NCBI RefSeq assembly: GCF_001665875.1
Contig: NZ_LZTA01000040.1
Location: forward strand, 1 to 38,727
Length of the DNA stretch: 38,727 nucleotides
Direction of reading: 5' to 3'
DNA from: Mycobacterium sp. 852002-40037_SCH5390672
GTDB lineage: Bacteria > Actinomycetota > Actinomycetes > Mycobacteriales > Mycobacteriaceae
Shown here: positions 1-8,157 of the stretch, piece after piece
How positions within the stretch are numbered: the stretch's first letter is position 1
How the letters are laid out: each line of letters starts with the position of its first letter
The notes under the pieces: model-generated
Seen by the model: only the letters and a program-made list of their open reading frames with translations
Database searches by the model: none
What the model was told of the DNA's origin: nothing
Position numbers and translations under genes: made by a program

Positions 1-234
1 CAGCACCAGCGAGGCGGCGAGCAGGATGGTCGGCACATGCCGCCACCGGCTGGGTCCCGGCGGGGCCACCCGCTCCAAAACCTCCATGTTGGCGAAGCGC
101 AGCACCCGGCGGCGACGGGCGAATTGCTGCACGACGTAGAGGCCGATCACCAACAGCACGATGAGCAGGACCAGGAAGAACCAGGCGTTCTGGAAGCCCG
201 TGAGCGACACCGGTCCCAGCAGGGGCACCTTCAT
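1..234 (-). CDS. VWA-type (BatA-like) membrane protein, N-terminal part
   Basis: The 78 residues in the window run off the left edge, so only the N-terminus is present. It opens with [14 protein letters not shown], followed by one strong membrane helix (about residues 18-36, rich in F, L, V, I) and a basic stretch [20 protein letters not shown] segment [17 protein letters not shown] then starts a second helix. This layout and wording resemble the N-terminus of the mycobacterial VWA-domain membrane protein Rv1481, found beside MoxR ATPases; that is family recall. The VWA domain and MIDAS motif would lie outside the window. It differs enough from the Rv1481 I remember that a paralogue is likely. 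The ATG lies 53 nt downstream of the end of the cupin gene on the same strand. Function is inferred only: a possible partner of a MoxR-type chaperone at the cytoplasmic membrane. Confidence 0.65.
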   Translation of the reverse strand, partial: MKVPLLGPVSLTGFQNAWFFLVLLIVLLVIGLYVVQQFARRRRVLRFANMEVLERVAPPGPSRWRHVPTILLAASLVL

Positions 235-287
235 GTCCAGCCACACTATTCGCCGAACTCCGGCGGTGCATGGGCCGCCGCCGGGGA

Positions 288-1316
288 CTACCCGGCGACG
301 AGATCGCGGCGCTGGGTGAACTTGATGTCGAGGCTGCGCAGGTGCGTCTGCAGCCCGGCGTCCTGAATGGGGATCAGGTGGGCGGGCTGATCGGTCTCGT
401 TGTAGTGGGCATGCCACATGCCCGGCGGGGTGGTGAAGGCGCAACCGGCCCGCCAGTCCACCCGGGTGGGATCCAGGATGTCGCCATGCTCGTCGAGGCG
501 GGTGCCCAGCAGCGTGTAGCAGCCGGACGCCGGCGCGTCCAGGATGAGGTCCAGCGCGACCGACTGGTGCCGGTGCGGGCGCTGGACCTGGTTGGGCGGA
601 AGCACCCCGAACATGGCCCACAACACGTGCGTGATGGTCAGCGTCTGCTCCTGATCGGCGTTGGCCAGCAGCACGCTCACCCGGCTCTTCTCGTTGGCGC
701 CGGGACGCGAGGCGATCTCCTGCAGTTTGGCCACCGCGTCGGCGCGGCGGAACTTGGTGGCCCGGAAACGCGGCTGGGTGGCTTCGGCGCCCAGGTACCG
801 CATCAACGGTTCGTCGTGCACCCAGTACATGGCCGTGTCGGTGGCGGCGTAGAACACCGAATGGCTGCCGGCGGGCAGCGTGACGAAGTCGCCTTTCTCC
901 CACTCGATCAGGCGGCCGTTGACCGCCGCGAAACCCCGCCCGTACAGCACGTAGTACAGCTGCGAGGTGGCGTTGGGACTGGTGTCGACCTGCTCCTTGG
1001 CGCGGATGCTCACGAAGTTGGCCAACAACGCCGGGCTGGTCGCGGCGCCGGTGTCGATGCCGAGCTCCTCGGACAGATCCAGCGGGATCACGCCGGTCGG
1101 GGCATCGACGTAGAGCTCGGGGTCGAATCGTTGCAACGGCACCGGCGGGACATGCCCGGACCCGATCGGGTTGGCCGCCTTGGAGTACTCGAAGTACTCG
1201 GCCTGCTGCGCCCATTCCTCGAAACGGCCCTCGAACCCGTACTCGGCCACGTTGATCATCGGTGCCGGAATCGTCGGATCCAGGTTCGGGGTCATTAGCT
1301 GCTGCGTGGTGAGCAT
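288..1316 (-). CDS. Bicupin protein, gentisate dioxygenase-like
   Basis: A 342-aa protein with two cupin barrels, roughly residues 95-175 and 225-325. The second barrel has a plausible metal site: H248 and H250 in QRPHRHQS, and H302 and H304 in GMWHAHYN. The first barrel has only one candidate ligand histidine (H152) and looks degenerate. Bicupins of this size include gentisate 1,2-dioxygenases and related ring-cleaving or 1-hydroxy-2-naphthoate dioxygenases, which normally carry the catalytic histidines in the first cupin, so substrate and activity are uncertain. The ATG follows GGGAGG in the message with good spacing. It is transcribed divergently from a GntR/FCD regulator, and the shared intergenic region has repeated half-sites. 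This suggests a small catabolic unit whose inducer is the cupin substrate or a relative of it. Confidence 0.75.
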   Translation of the reverse strand: MLTTQQLMTPNLDPTIPAPMINVAEYGFEGRFEEWAQQAEYFEYSKAANPIGSGHVPPVPLQRFDPELYVDAPTGVIPLDLSEELGIDTGAATSPALLANFVSIRAKEQVDTSPNATSQLYYVLYGRGFAAVNGRLIEWEKGDFVTLPAGSHSVFYAATDTAMYWVHDEPLMRYLGAEATQPRFRATKFRRADAVAKLQEIASRPGANEKSRVSVLLANADQEQTLTITHVLWAMFGVLPPNQVQRPHRHQSVALDLILDAPASGCYTLLGTRLDEHGDILDPTRVDWRAGCAFTTPPGMWHAHYNETDQPAHLIPIQDAGLQTHLRSLDIKFTQRRDLVAG

Positions 1317-1345
1317 CTCCGGCCTCCCTTTGTGAGTAGGTGTTC

Positions 1346-1437
1346 TCGTATCTGAATAGTATTTATCTTGTATCTCAGTGTCAATCCTCGCAGGTAGGCT
1401 GCGCGGTGTACGGTCATCACCACCACTTGAGATACGA
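1346..1437. promoter_or_regulatory. Putative GntR operator: three related half-sites
   Basis: The 144-nt region between the bicupin and gntR holds TCGTATCTGA (1346-1355), TTGTATCTCA (1368-1377) and, in the opposite orientation, TGAGATACGA (1428-1437). The last is the exact reverse complement of TCGTATCTCA. Three copies of one 10-mer around two divergent starts are what an autoregulated GntR/FCD repressor site looks like. The first two copies start 22 bp apart on the same face, about two helical turns. That GntR binds here is an inference from position. Confidence 0.55.
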
Positions 1438-1460
1438 CTTAGCTACAAGAGCGGGGTGCG

Positions 1461-2132
1461 ATGGCAGCGAAGGACGCCCGGCCGGGCACGGCCAAGGACC
1501 GCGCGCTGGACTACGTCAAGGCGCAGGTGCTCACCGGCGAATTCCCCGGCGGCGAGCTGATCAGCGAAGGTGACGTCGCCTCCGCGCTGGGGATGTCGCG
1601 CACCCCGGTGCGCGAAGCGTTCCTGCGGCTGGAGGCCGAGGGGTTGTTGCGGTTGTATCCGCAGCGCGGCGCCCTGGTGGTCCCGGTCTCGCCCGCCGAG
1701 GTGCGGGCGGTCATGGAGGCCCGGCTGGTGCTGGAGCAGTTCGCGGCCGCCAAGGTGGTCGGGCGCGGCCCGGCCGCCTGGGCCGTGGTCTTCGGGCGGC
1801 AGTCGGGCGAACTGCGGCGGCAGCGTGACGCCGCGGCGGCGGCGCACTGGCCGGAATTCCTGGAATCCGATCGCGCCTTCCACGCCATCACCCTGGAAGA
1901 GTCGGGCAACGCCATCCTGTCGAATTTCTACTCGACGCTGCGCGACCGTCAGATGCGCATGATCGGGGAATCGGCGCTGCGCGAGCCTGATCGGGTGGCG
2001 ACGATCATGACCGAGCATCGGGGTATCGCGGAAGCCTTGCGCGACGGCGACTTACCGCGAGTGCGCCATGCCGTGCAGACGCACTTGGCCAGCACGGTGC
2101 GGGCAATGGGGCTGTCCGTCGACGTGCTGTGA
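1461..2132 (+). CDS. GntR-family regulator, FCD (FadR) subfamily
   Basis: A 223-aa transcription factor. The N-terminal winged helix (about residues 12-75) contains the family signature running from GGELISEGDVASALGMSRTP through VREAFLRLEAEGLL. The C-terminal part (about 85-215) is all-helical with the FCD-type pattern, including an early R (EARLVLEQ) and late histidines (FHAITLEESGN, MTEHRGIAEAL, RHAVQTHL) that in this family bind a metal and a carboxylate ligand. FCD regulators usually repress a neighbouring catabolic gene and are released by its substrate. The divergent bicupin is the obvious target, and matching 10-mers lie between the two genes. The ATG is used because the HTH begins soon after it; the ribosome site is weak. 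Confidence 0.88.
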   Translation: MAAKDARPGTAKDRALDYVKAQVLTGEFPGGELISEGDVASALGMSRTPVREAFLRLEAEGLLRLYPQRGALVVPVSPAEVRAVMEARLVLEQFAAAKVVGRGPAAWAVVFGRQSGELRRQRDAAAAAHWPEFLESDRAFHAITLEESGNAILSNFYSTLRDRQMRMIGESALREPDRVATIMTEHRGIAEALRDGDLPRVRHAVQTHLASTVRAMGLSVDVL

Positions 2133-2169
2133 AGCGTTGGCCGCGCCGCAACCGCACACGACCAAGCCG

Positions 2170-2188
2170 GCATACGAGTCCCGTATGC
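2170..2188. repeat. 7-bp perfect inverted repeat downstream of gntR
   Basis: GCATACG (2170-2176), a 5-nt loop, then CGTATGC (2182-2188). It lies between the convergent gntR and the deacetylase gene (2133-2243 has no gene). There is no T-run after the stem. It could be a weak terminator or another operator, since its core GTATG/CATAC resembles the GTATC core of the half-sites upstream of gntR. Confidence 0.4.
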
Positions 2189-2243
2189 AGCACGAGTCAT
2201 GTTATACTACAACGCATTTCGCGGATTCTTCCGCATGAGGACG

Positions 2244-2936
2244 CTAGGACTCGGGTCGCGGATCCGCGGCGATCGTTGCCTGCGCCGTGAGGTGATCGAT
2301 GGGTGTTCGCATCCGGCCGCGGACGATCGGCACGCAATCGTCGGGGAGTTGTGTGGTGACCTCTAGACCGGAGTGTGTGAGTTCATCGAGAAATCTTGGT
2401 AGACGCTCCATCGCGCCGGTTGGCAGGTCGTGCAGTACGACCACAGTGTGCTGATGGTTACGGATATCGGCGAACGCTCGGCTAACCCATCCGCTGGGAT
2501 CGGCCCAGTCGCGCGGGACGCTGTTCCACAGGACGCAGGTGTACTTTTCCGCGATAAGGTAGTCGACCGCCGTCTGATTCAGACAGCGCCGTTCGAGTGC
2601 GCCCTCCGTTCCCCACGGTCTAAAGTAGAGATCGACGTCGGTGAAATCGTCCAAAACCTTTTGTGCGCCCCTGATTTCGTGAATGGTTTCCTCAGGAGCG
2701 AGCTCGCCCAGAGGTAGGCCGTGGGTGAAGGAGTGATTGCCTATCCGATGCCCCTCACGCGCAGCACGCGCTATCAGCCGGCGTCCGGCGGGCGAGCAGA
2801 TTTTCTCCCCGACGACGAAGAATATGGCGGACATCTGACGCTGGGAGAGCACGTCGAGAACCTGATCCGTCACACCAGGCGTCGGGCCGTTGTCGAAGGT
2901 CAAAGTGATCTTCTTGGGCAACCGAGTCTTATGCAC
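2244..2936 (-). CDS. Polysaccharide deacetylase (NodB domain) with TFDNG motif
   Basis: A 230-aa NodB-fold (CE4) protein covering one domain (about residues 9-200), with no signal peptide or membrane helix. Motif 1 is TLTFDNGPTP (D15, N16), where classical members have two Asp. Motif 2 is NHSFTH (H68, H72, metal ligands), motif 3 FRPWG (R106), motif 4 PRDW (D143, W144), and motif 5 VLHD (H169). The Asp-to-Asn change replaces the metal-binding Asp of motif 1; I recall a subfamily with this TFDNG form. It could remove acetyl groups from an amino-sugar or act as another CE4-type amide hydrolase. The GTG start has AAGGA six nt upstream. It is divergent from the TetR/hydrolase-methyltransferase unit, 202 nt away, and shares that region's lower GC. 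Confidence 0.8.
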   Translation of the reverse strand: MHKTRLPKKITLTFDNGPTPGVTDQVLDVLSQRQMSAIFFVVGEKICSPAGRRLIARAAREGHRIGNHSFTHGLPLGELAPEETIHEIRGAQKVLDDFTDVDLYFRPWGTEGALERRCLNQTAVDYLIAEKYTCVLWNSVPRDWADPSGWVSRAFADIRNHQHTVVVLHDLPTGAMERLPRFLDELTHSGLEVTTQLPDDCVPIVRGRMRTPIDHLTAQATIAADPRPES

Positions 2937-3080
2937 AGCAGGTCCTTGTTTCGGGCGCTATCGGTTCAAAAGGGTATCGCCGTTGAGGTCCTCGATCCGG
3001 GCGGCCCCTTGATTGCCAGTGTTGCTCGCTGTGTACCCGTAACTGGCGTCCGGGCGACTCAGCCGTCACATCACGGTTGC

Positions 3081-3100
3081 CTGACTGATCGATCAGACAG
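3081..3100. promoter_or_regulatory. TetR operator palindrome with adjacent -10
   Basis: CTGACTGATCGATCAGACAG is a 20-bp palindrome with a perfect 12-bp core (CTGATCGATCAG) and only one mismatched pair. It abuts an AT-rich element TATATTATCC (3101-3110) that can serve as a -10 box, 39 nt before the tetR ATG. A repressor bound here would block this promoter, so autoregulation by the downstream TetR is the simple reading. The divergent deacetylase promoter lies in the same 202-nt region. Confidence 0.65.
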
Positions 3101-3138
3101 TATATTATCCGGGTAGCCGGCGGTGAAGAGAAGAGTCG

Positions 3139-3783
3139 ATGTTGACCGCACCAATTTCGAACGCTGAGCACGTTGCCGATCCGGCGGCCACCGCTGGCGA
3201 CGCCCGACACCGAATCCTGCAGACAACGATGCGGTGCTTCTGCACGTACGGCTATGAAAAGTCTTCGATGAAGCTGATCTCGGCACAGGCCGGGGTTTCC
3301 CAGACGCTGCTGCACTATCACTTCGAGACGAAGGAAAAGCTCTTTCAGGCGGCCATCGATGACATGGCCAACACAATGTTCGCCGCGGCGTCGGCCCAAC
3401 TGTCGCACGGCGGATCCCTGCGCGACGGCCTAACCGAGGCGGCCGATCTGCTGTACACGCTGTTCATCAATAACCTCGACGCGGTCACGTTCATGGTCGA
3501 GTTCGCCGCGGCGGCTAACCACAACGAGTTCTTGCGGGCCGCGTATGTCGACTATCGCGATACTCAGCGACGGCAGATCGCTGAGACGCTGCGCACCATC
3601 GCCGGTGATGAGCCGCCACTGGGCGTGATCGACGACACGGTGCAGCTCTGCGAAATCGTGCTGTTGGGCATGTCGATGCAGCGCCCGTTCGTTTCCGACA
3701 CTTCAGGCTTCCGCCGCCATTTCGACACCTTCACCCACATGATCGCCGCACGCCTCACCGAAGGATTGGATTCAAGGCGCTGA
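3139..3783 (+). CDS. TetR-family transcriptional regulator
   Basis: A 214-aa repressor-type protein. The N-terminal HTH spans about residues 24-70, with RHRILQTTMRCFCTYGYEKSSM leading into LISAQAGVSQTLLHYHF and then ETKEKLFQAA, the standard TetR DNA-binding layout. The remaining helical region (about 75-210) is a ligand or dimerisation domain I cannot assign. The ATG is preceded by GAAGAGAAGAG. Its stop TGA shares one base with the ATG of the next gene, so the two are translationally coupled and almost certainly one transcript. A palindrome sits 39-58 nt upstream of the start. It probably controls the downstream hydrolase-methyltransferase and itself, and perhaps the divergent deacetylase. 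Confidence 0.9.
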   Translation: MLTAPISNAEHVADPAATAGDARHRILQTTMRCFCTYGYEKSSMKLISAQAGVSQTLLHYHFETKEKLFQAAIDDMANTMFAAASAQLSHGGSLRDGLTEAADLLYTLFINNLDAVTFMVEFAAAANHNEFLRAAYVDYRDTQRRQIAETLRTIAGDEPPLGVIDDTVQLCEIVLLGMSMQRPFVSDTSGFRRHFDTFTHMIAARLTEGLDSRR

Positions 3784-5606
3784 TGACACCGGACGCCACC
3801 ACCCATGCAGTGCCGCCGATGGTCGAAGACGCGGTGACCGGATCCGGCGCCAGGCGAATTTTCGTACGCCGCTACGACAACGGCCAAGCCGACTATGTCT
3901 TGGTGCTGGTGCATGGCACTGCCGGGAACAGCGAGAGTTACGACACTTTCGCCGAGCACATGCGCCGCCACTATAGGGCGGCGGTCTATTCGTTCGACCT
4001 GACCGGGCACGGCCGCACGGAAGGCAAAGCGGGTGTGTTCAGCTTCGAAGACTTTCTGGAAGACACCAAGGCAGTCACCGATTACGCCGCCCGATGCACA
4101 TCCCTACCCGTCGTAGTGCACGGGGCGAGCCAGGGCGGCGAAGTCGCGTTCCACGCGCTCGACGCGTGTCCGGCCGTGGTCGCCGGTGTGTGCATGAACA
4201 TTTTGTTGAATCACGAGGCGCCAATGAGCCTGCCGATCCGGTTGTTCCAGTCTCGGCCAGCGAAGTACGCGGCCGAGAAAATAGGCGATCGGCTGCCGAT
4301 CCCGCTGCGGCGGTTCATTGACTTCAAGGCGGCCTACCAAGAAGACCCAGGGCTGCTGGACACCAAGAAGAAGGATCCGCTGTACGTCTGGTCGTATGGG
4401 TTCAAGAGCTATCACTCCGTGTTCAACTATGTGCCGCCAAAGCCCGCCGCAGCCAACATGAAACCCGTGCTGATCACCTGCGGCGAGCACGATGAAATTG
4501 TTGGCGTCGACCACTGCCGGGCATGCTTTGAGCGGATCGGCGGCCCCAAAGACTTTTTCATGATGCCCGGCGGTGGCCATCAGCTCATGCTGTTCGACCA
4601 AACCGTCTACAGCCGCGTTATCGACTCATGGATTCGGGAGCGGGTGCTCGGCCAGGCACAGTCGTGGGACGCACCGATCGAACCCGAAGAGCGCAGCTAC
4701 TTCGAGTTCCTCGATCGTGAACGGACCAACGACGCAACCGGCGAGCCCGAATACCGCTATTCGATGATTGATCGCATCCTGATGCGGATCAGCAACGGCA
4801 CGATCGAGCGCGGGGTGCGTTACTTCTCCAACGCGGACGTCAGCGATCAGTGGCGCTTCACCGCACAGCTTGTTGGCGAAATCGACTACGCAGCATGGGA
4901 TTTCCTGCGTGACTACCTTCCGCCCATAAATGGTCAACGCCCGAAGATGGCAGTGGTCGGTTGCGGCAGCGGCGGGGCGATCACAGGATTGCTGGAACGA
5001 TATCCGGAGTTGGGTGAATGGGAGATCGTCGGCGTCGACGTCGACTATAAGTCGATCGACGCAGCCCGCAAGCGCTTTGCCGACACAACCGGTGTGAACT
5101 TCATCGTCGGCGACGTACGAGACACGGATGTATTGGCGGCCAGTGGATTCGACCTTATTTACCTGCACGGAGTGCTTGACCACTGCACCGAGCACCGCCA
5201 TCTGATGGACAGCGTATTTCGTGCGCTGAAGCCGGGGGGCCGCATGTTCTATGTCGCACCAGATCGCAACGTGTGCACATGGCTTTGCTTCGTCACGGTT
5301 GGGCCGCTGTTCGTGTTCGGTCTGGACAAGCCAAACCACGACTTTCGGCGATTCCCTCGCCCAGCCGAGTTGAATACCATGCTCCGGGACGCCGGTTTCG
5401 AGCTGCTGCCCATGCGAGGCCGGCCGACCGTCCCCGCCATGGTCGGCGTCGAATACAAGACAGGGATGAATCCGTTCCCGGTGAGAAGATCGCTGCGCAA
5501 TCGCGTCCTCGGCGAGGAAATCTTCGAGCACACTGAACCCAGGTGGTGGTTGCGAAACGGCTTCGTCGGCGAGTATGCGGGAGCGGCTCAAAAACCGAGG
5601 GGATGA
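3783..5606 (+). CDS. Fused alpha/beta hydrolase and SAM methyltransferase
   Basis: One uninterrupted 607-aa frame with two enzymes. Residues about 25-290 are a monoacylglycerol-lipase-like alpha/beta hydrolase: oxyanion HG (H44, G45), nucleophile S116 in HGASQGGE, acid D237 in CGEHDEIV, and base H266 in PGGGHQLM. Residues about 300-380 form a linker and helical region. Residues about 385-550 are a class I methyltransferase: motif I VVGCGSGGAI (391-400), acidic end of strand 2 at VGVDVD (417-421), GDVRD (443-447), and post-motif ALKPGGRMFYVAPD (481-494). A C-terminal tail follows to 607. All hydrolase catalytic residues are present, so both halves look active. There is no signal peptide, so it acts in the cytoplasm. 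It is coupled to the TetR gene (1-nt overlap). A lipid or acyl-ester substrate that is cut and methylated, or two steps on a shared intermediate, is only an inference. Confidence 0.85.
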   Translation: MTPDATTHAVPPMVEDAVTGSGARRIFVRRYDNGQADYVLVLVHGTAGNSESYDTFAEHMRRHYRAAVYSFDLTGHGRTEGKAGVFSFEDFLEDTKAVTDYAARCTSLPVVVHGASQGGEVAFHALDACPAVVAGVCMNILLNHEAPMSLPIRLFQSRPAKYAAEKIGDRLPIPLRRFIDFKAAYQEDPGLLDTKKKDPLYVWSYGFKSYHSVFNYVPPKPAAANMKPVLITCGEHDEIVGVDHCRACFERIGGPKDFFMMPGGGHQLMLFDQTVYSRVIDSWIRERVLGQAQSWDAPIEPEERSYFEFLDRERTNDATGEPEYRYSMIDRILMRISNGTIERGVRYFSNADVSDQWRFTAQLVGEIDYAAWDFLRDYLPPINGQRPKMAVVGCGSGGAITGLLERYPELGEWEIVGVDVDYKSIDAARKRFADTTGVNFIVGDVRDTDVLAASGFDLIYLHGVLDHCTEHRHLMDSVFRALKPGGRMFYVAPDRNVCTWLCFVTVGPLFVFGLDKPNHDFRRFPRPAELNTMLRDAGFELLPMRGRPTVPAMVGVEYKTGMNPFPVRRSLRNRVLGEEIFEHTEPRWWLRNGFVGEYAGAAQKPRG

Positions 5607-5656
5607 TATTTAGGAGTCGGTGTTCGAATGTACGTGTACGGATCCTGACGGTCGAA

Positions 5657-5679
5657 GAGGCGCCTTGGTGCGCCGCCTC
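5657..5679. terminator. Possible hairpin between convergent genes
   Basis: The 137-nt gap between the fusion gene and add contains GGCGC (5659-5663), a 6-nt loop and GCGCC (5670-5674), with further imperfect pairing of GAGGCG and CGCCTC outside. No T-tract follows. It is placed where a bidirectional terminator would be expected. I see no gene in the gap. Confidence 0.3.
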
Positions 5680-5743
5680 CAGCGGGTGCTGCGAACCTGG
5701 TCCAGGCCGGCTGCACAGCAGCTTTTAGAACATTGATGCCGCT

Positions 5744-6832
5744 CTAACCGATCAGCACGGCATAGCGCGGCTTGATCACCTCGTCGATGATCGCCAGCCG
5801 CTCGTCGAACGGGATGAACGCCGACTTCATCGCGTTGATGGTGAAGCGCTCGAGGTCACTCCATCCGTAGCCGAAAGCCTCGACCAATCGGTGCATTTCG
5901 CGACTCATGAAGGTGTCGCTCATCAGCCGGTTGTCGGTGTTGACGGTCACCCGGAAGCGGGCGCGGGCCAGCAGGTCGAACGGATGCTCGGCGATGCTGT
6001 TGACCGCACCGGTCTGCACGTTGGAGCTGGGACACAGTTCCAGCGGAATTCGCTTGTCCCGCAAGATCGATGCCTGTTGACCCAACCGGACTTTTCCGTC
6101 GGCCAGCACTTCGATGTCGTCGACGATACGCACCCCATGGCCCAGCCGGTCCGCGCCGCAGAAGGCGATCGCCTCATGGATGGACGGCAGCCCGAACGCC
6201 TCACCGGCATGAATGGTGAAGCGGGCGTTGTGGTCTCGCATGTACTCGAAGGCATCCAGGTGCCGGGTCGGCGGGTTGCCGGCCTCGGCGCCGGCGATGT
6301 CGAATCCGACAACTCCCTTGTCCCGGAATCGGATTGCCAGCTCGGCGATCTCCCGCGACACCGCCGCGTGCCGCATCGCGGTGACCAAGAGGCGCACCAC
6401 AATCGGGCGCCCCGCTGCCGCACTTGCCTTCTCGCCGTCGGCGAAGCCGGCCAGCACGGCGTCGACGATCGCATCGAAGGAGAGCCCACGGTCGATGTGC
6501 AGCTCGGGGGCAAACCGGACCTCGGCGTAGACCACCGAGTCCTCGGCCAGGTCCTGCACGCACTCATAGGCGACCCGATGCAGCGCCTCGGGTGTCTGCA
6601 TCACCGCCACGGTGTGCGAGAACGGCTCCAGGTAGCGCTCGAGCGACCCGCTGTGCGAACGGGTGCGAAACCATGTCGCCAGCTCGGCGACGTCGGTGGC
6701 GGGCAGCCCGTCGTAGCCGATCTGTCCGGCGATCTCGAGCACCGTCGACGGGCGCAGCCCGCCGTCGAGGTGATCGTGCAGCAAGGCCTTGGGGGCTTTT
6801 CTGATCTGCTCCAGCCCCAGCGGTGCGGTCAT
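5744..6832 (-). CDS. add: Adenosine deaminase
   Basis: A 362-aa enzyme that converts adenosine and deoxyadenosine to inosine and deoxyinosine in purine salvage. Visible family residues are HDHLDGG (zinc ligands H19, H21), HAGEAFG (H208 and catalytic E211), the later histidine in [15 protein letters not shown], and VNTDNRLMS (D300). The ATG at 6832 is chosen over an upstream start because MTAPL.. matches the family N-terminus I recall and the codon forms an ATGA overlap with the deoA stop. It is the last gene of the minus-strand operon cdd, hydrolase, deoA, add. Its order relative to deoA and cdd matches Rv3313c-Rv3315c as remembered. Confidence 0.96.
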   Translation of the reverse strand: MTAPLGLEQIRKAPKALLHDHLDGGLRPSTVLEIAGQIGYDGLPATDVAELATWFRTRSHSGSLERYLEPFSHTVAVMQTPEALHRVAYECVQDLAEDSVVYAEVRFAPELHIDRGLSFDAIVDAVLAGFADGEKASAAAGRPIVVRLLVTAMRHAAVSREIAELAIRFRDKGVVGFDIAGAEAGNPPTRHLDAFEYMRDHNARFTIHAGEAFGLPSIHEAIAFCGADRLGHGVRIVDDIEVLADGKVRLGQQASILRDKRIPLELCPSSNVQTGAVNSIAEHPFDLLARARFRVTVNTDNRLMSDTFMSREMHRLVEAFGYGWSDLERFTINAMKSAFIPFDERLAIIDEVIKPRYAVLIG

Positions 6833-8121
6833 GTGGCGATCCGATCGATGATCAGCGGTCGCGACTGCATCGCCGCCGCATCGCCCACGACGCGCCACCC
6901 GCGGTCCAGCTCGGCGAGCGCGGTACCGAAGCGCTCCGGGGTTTCGGTGTAGAGGGTGAACAACGGCTCACCGGCCGTGACCGGCTCGCCGGGGCGGCGG
7001 TGGATCCGGATACCCGCGCCCCACTGCACCCGTTCGCCCGGACGGGACCTGCCCGCACCGAGCCGCCATGCCGCCAGCCCCACTGCCATCGCGTCGATAT
7101 CGCCCATTGTGCCGTCCCGGGGGGCGGTCACGGTCTCGGCATGCCGACCCAGCGGCAACGGCACCGACAAATCGCCGCCCTGGGCCGCGATGAGGCGGCG
7201 AAACCGATCCATCGCGGTGCCATCGCGCAGGGTGTCGGCGGGATCGTGGTCGTCGATTCCGGCCAGCTCCAGCATTTCCCGGGCGAGCCGCAGCGTCAGC
7301 TCCACGACGTCGGGTGGCCCGCCGCCCGCCAGGACCTCGAGGGACTCGGCGACCTCGAGGGCATTGCCGACGGTCGCGCCCAGCGGGCGGTTCATGTCCG
7401 TCAACAGCGCGCGGGTGGGCACCCCGTGCGCCGCGCCCAGCTCGACCATGGCGTGCGCCAGTTCGCGGCACTGCCGCTCCGAGTCCAGCAGCGCCCCGGA
7501 ACCGACTTTCACGTCGAGCACCAACGCGCCGGCCCCTTCGGCCAGCTTCTTGCTCATCACCGAGCTGGCGATCAGTGGCAGCGACTCGACGGTGGCGGTG
7601 ATGTCGCGCAGCGCGTACAGCTTGGCGTCGGCCGGAGCCAGGTCACCGGCGGCGAAGATGGCGCCGCCGACCTCGCGCAGCTGGTCGCGCACGCGCCGAT
7701 TGGACAGCTCGGCGGTGAACCCGGCGATGGATTCCAGCTTGTCCAGGGTGCCGCCGGTATGACCGAGCCCGCGGCCCGACGCCTGCGGCACCATCGCGCC
7801 GCAGGCCATGACGACGGGCACCAGCGGCAGCGTGATCTTGTCCCCCACCCCGCCGGTGGAGTGCTTGTCCACCGTCGTCCCGCCCAGGTCACCGAAGTCG
7901 AGAGTTTCGCCCGAGGCCAGCATCGCCGCGGTCCACCGGGCGGTCTCGCCGCGGTCCATGCCGCGCAACAGGATCGCCATCAGCAGCGCCGCCATCTGTT
8001 CTTCGGCCACCCGGCCGTCGGTGTAGGCGCCGATGACCCAGTCGATGGCGGCGTCGGACAACCGGCCGCCGTCGCGCTTGGTCCTGATCACTGTGGGGGC
8101 GTCGAACGCGAAGTCAGCCAA
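6829..8121 (-). CDS. deoA: Thymidine phosphorylase
   Basis: A 430-aa pyrimidine-nucleoside phosphorylase that splits thymidine or deoxyuridine with phosphate into base and deoxyribose-1-phosphate. The phosphate-binding segment [14 protein letters not shown] and the signature [18 protein letters not shown] are both intact, and the length is normal for the family. The start is TTG, with no nearby ATG; the N-terminus [17 protein letters not shown] agrees with the family. It overlaps add by 4 nt (ATGA) and follows the exported hydrolase gene after 36 nt, so it is co-transcribed with nucleoside-salvage neighbours. Confidence 0.95.
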   Translation of the reverse strand: MADFAFDAPTVIRTKRDGGRLSDAAIDWVIGAYTDGRVAEEQMAALLMAILLRGMDRGETARWTAAMLASGETLDFGDLGGTTVDKHSTGGVGDKITLPLVPVVMACGAMVPQASGRGLGHTGGTLDKLESIAGFTAELSNRRVRDQLREVGGAIFAAGDLAPADAKLYALRDITATVESLPLIASSVMSKKLAEGAGALVLDVKVGSGALLDSERQCRELAHAMVELGAAHGVPTRALLTDMNRPLGATVGNALEVAESLEVLAGGGPPDVVELTLRLAREMLELAGIDDHDPADTLRDGTAMDRFRRLIAAQGGDLSVPLPLGRHAETVTAPRDGTMGDIDAMAVGLAAWRLGAGRSRPGERVQWGAGIRIHRRPGEPVTAGEPLFTLYTETPERFGTALAELDRGWRVVGDAAAMQSRPLIIDRIAT

Positions 8122-8157
8122 GTGGGTCCCGGGGGTCAGGGTGTCGTCACTTTCTCT

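Noticed and set aside
270..1298. Long plus-strand open frame opposite the bicupin
   Set aside because: It mirrors the real minus-strand gene codon for codon in GC-rich DNA; its protein is rich in Gly, Arg, Val and His with no domain.
5543..5728. Short plus-strand frame after the fusion gene
   Set aside because: Mostly overlaps the real gene end, with no ribosome site or family similarity.
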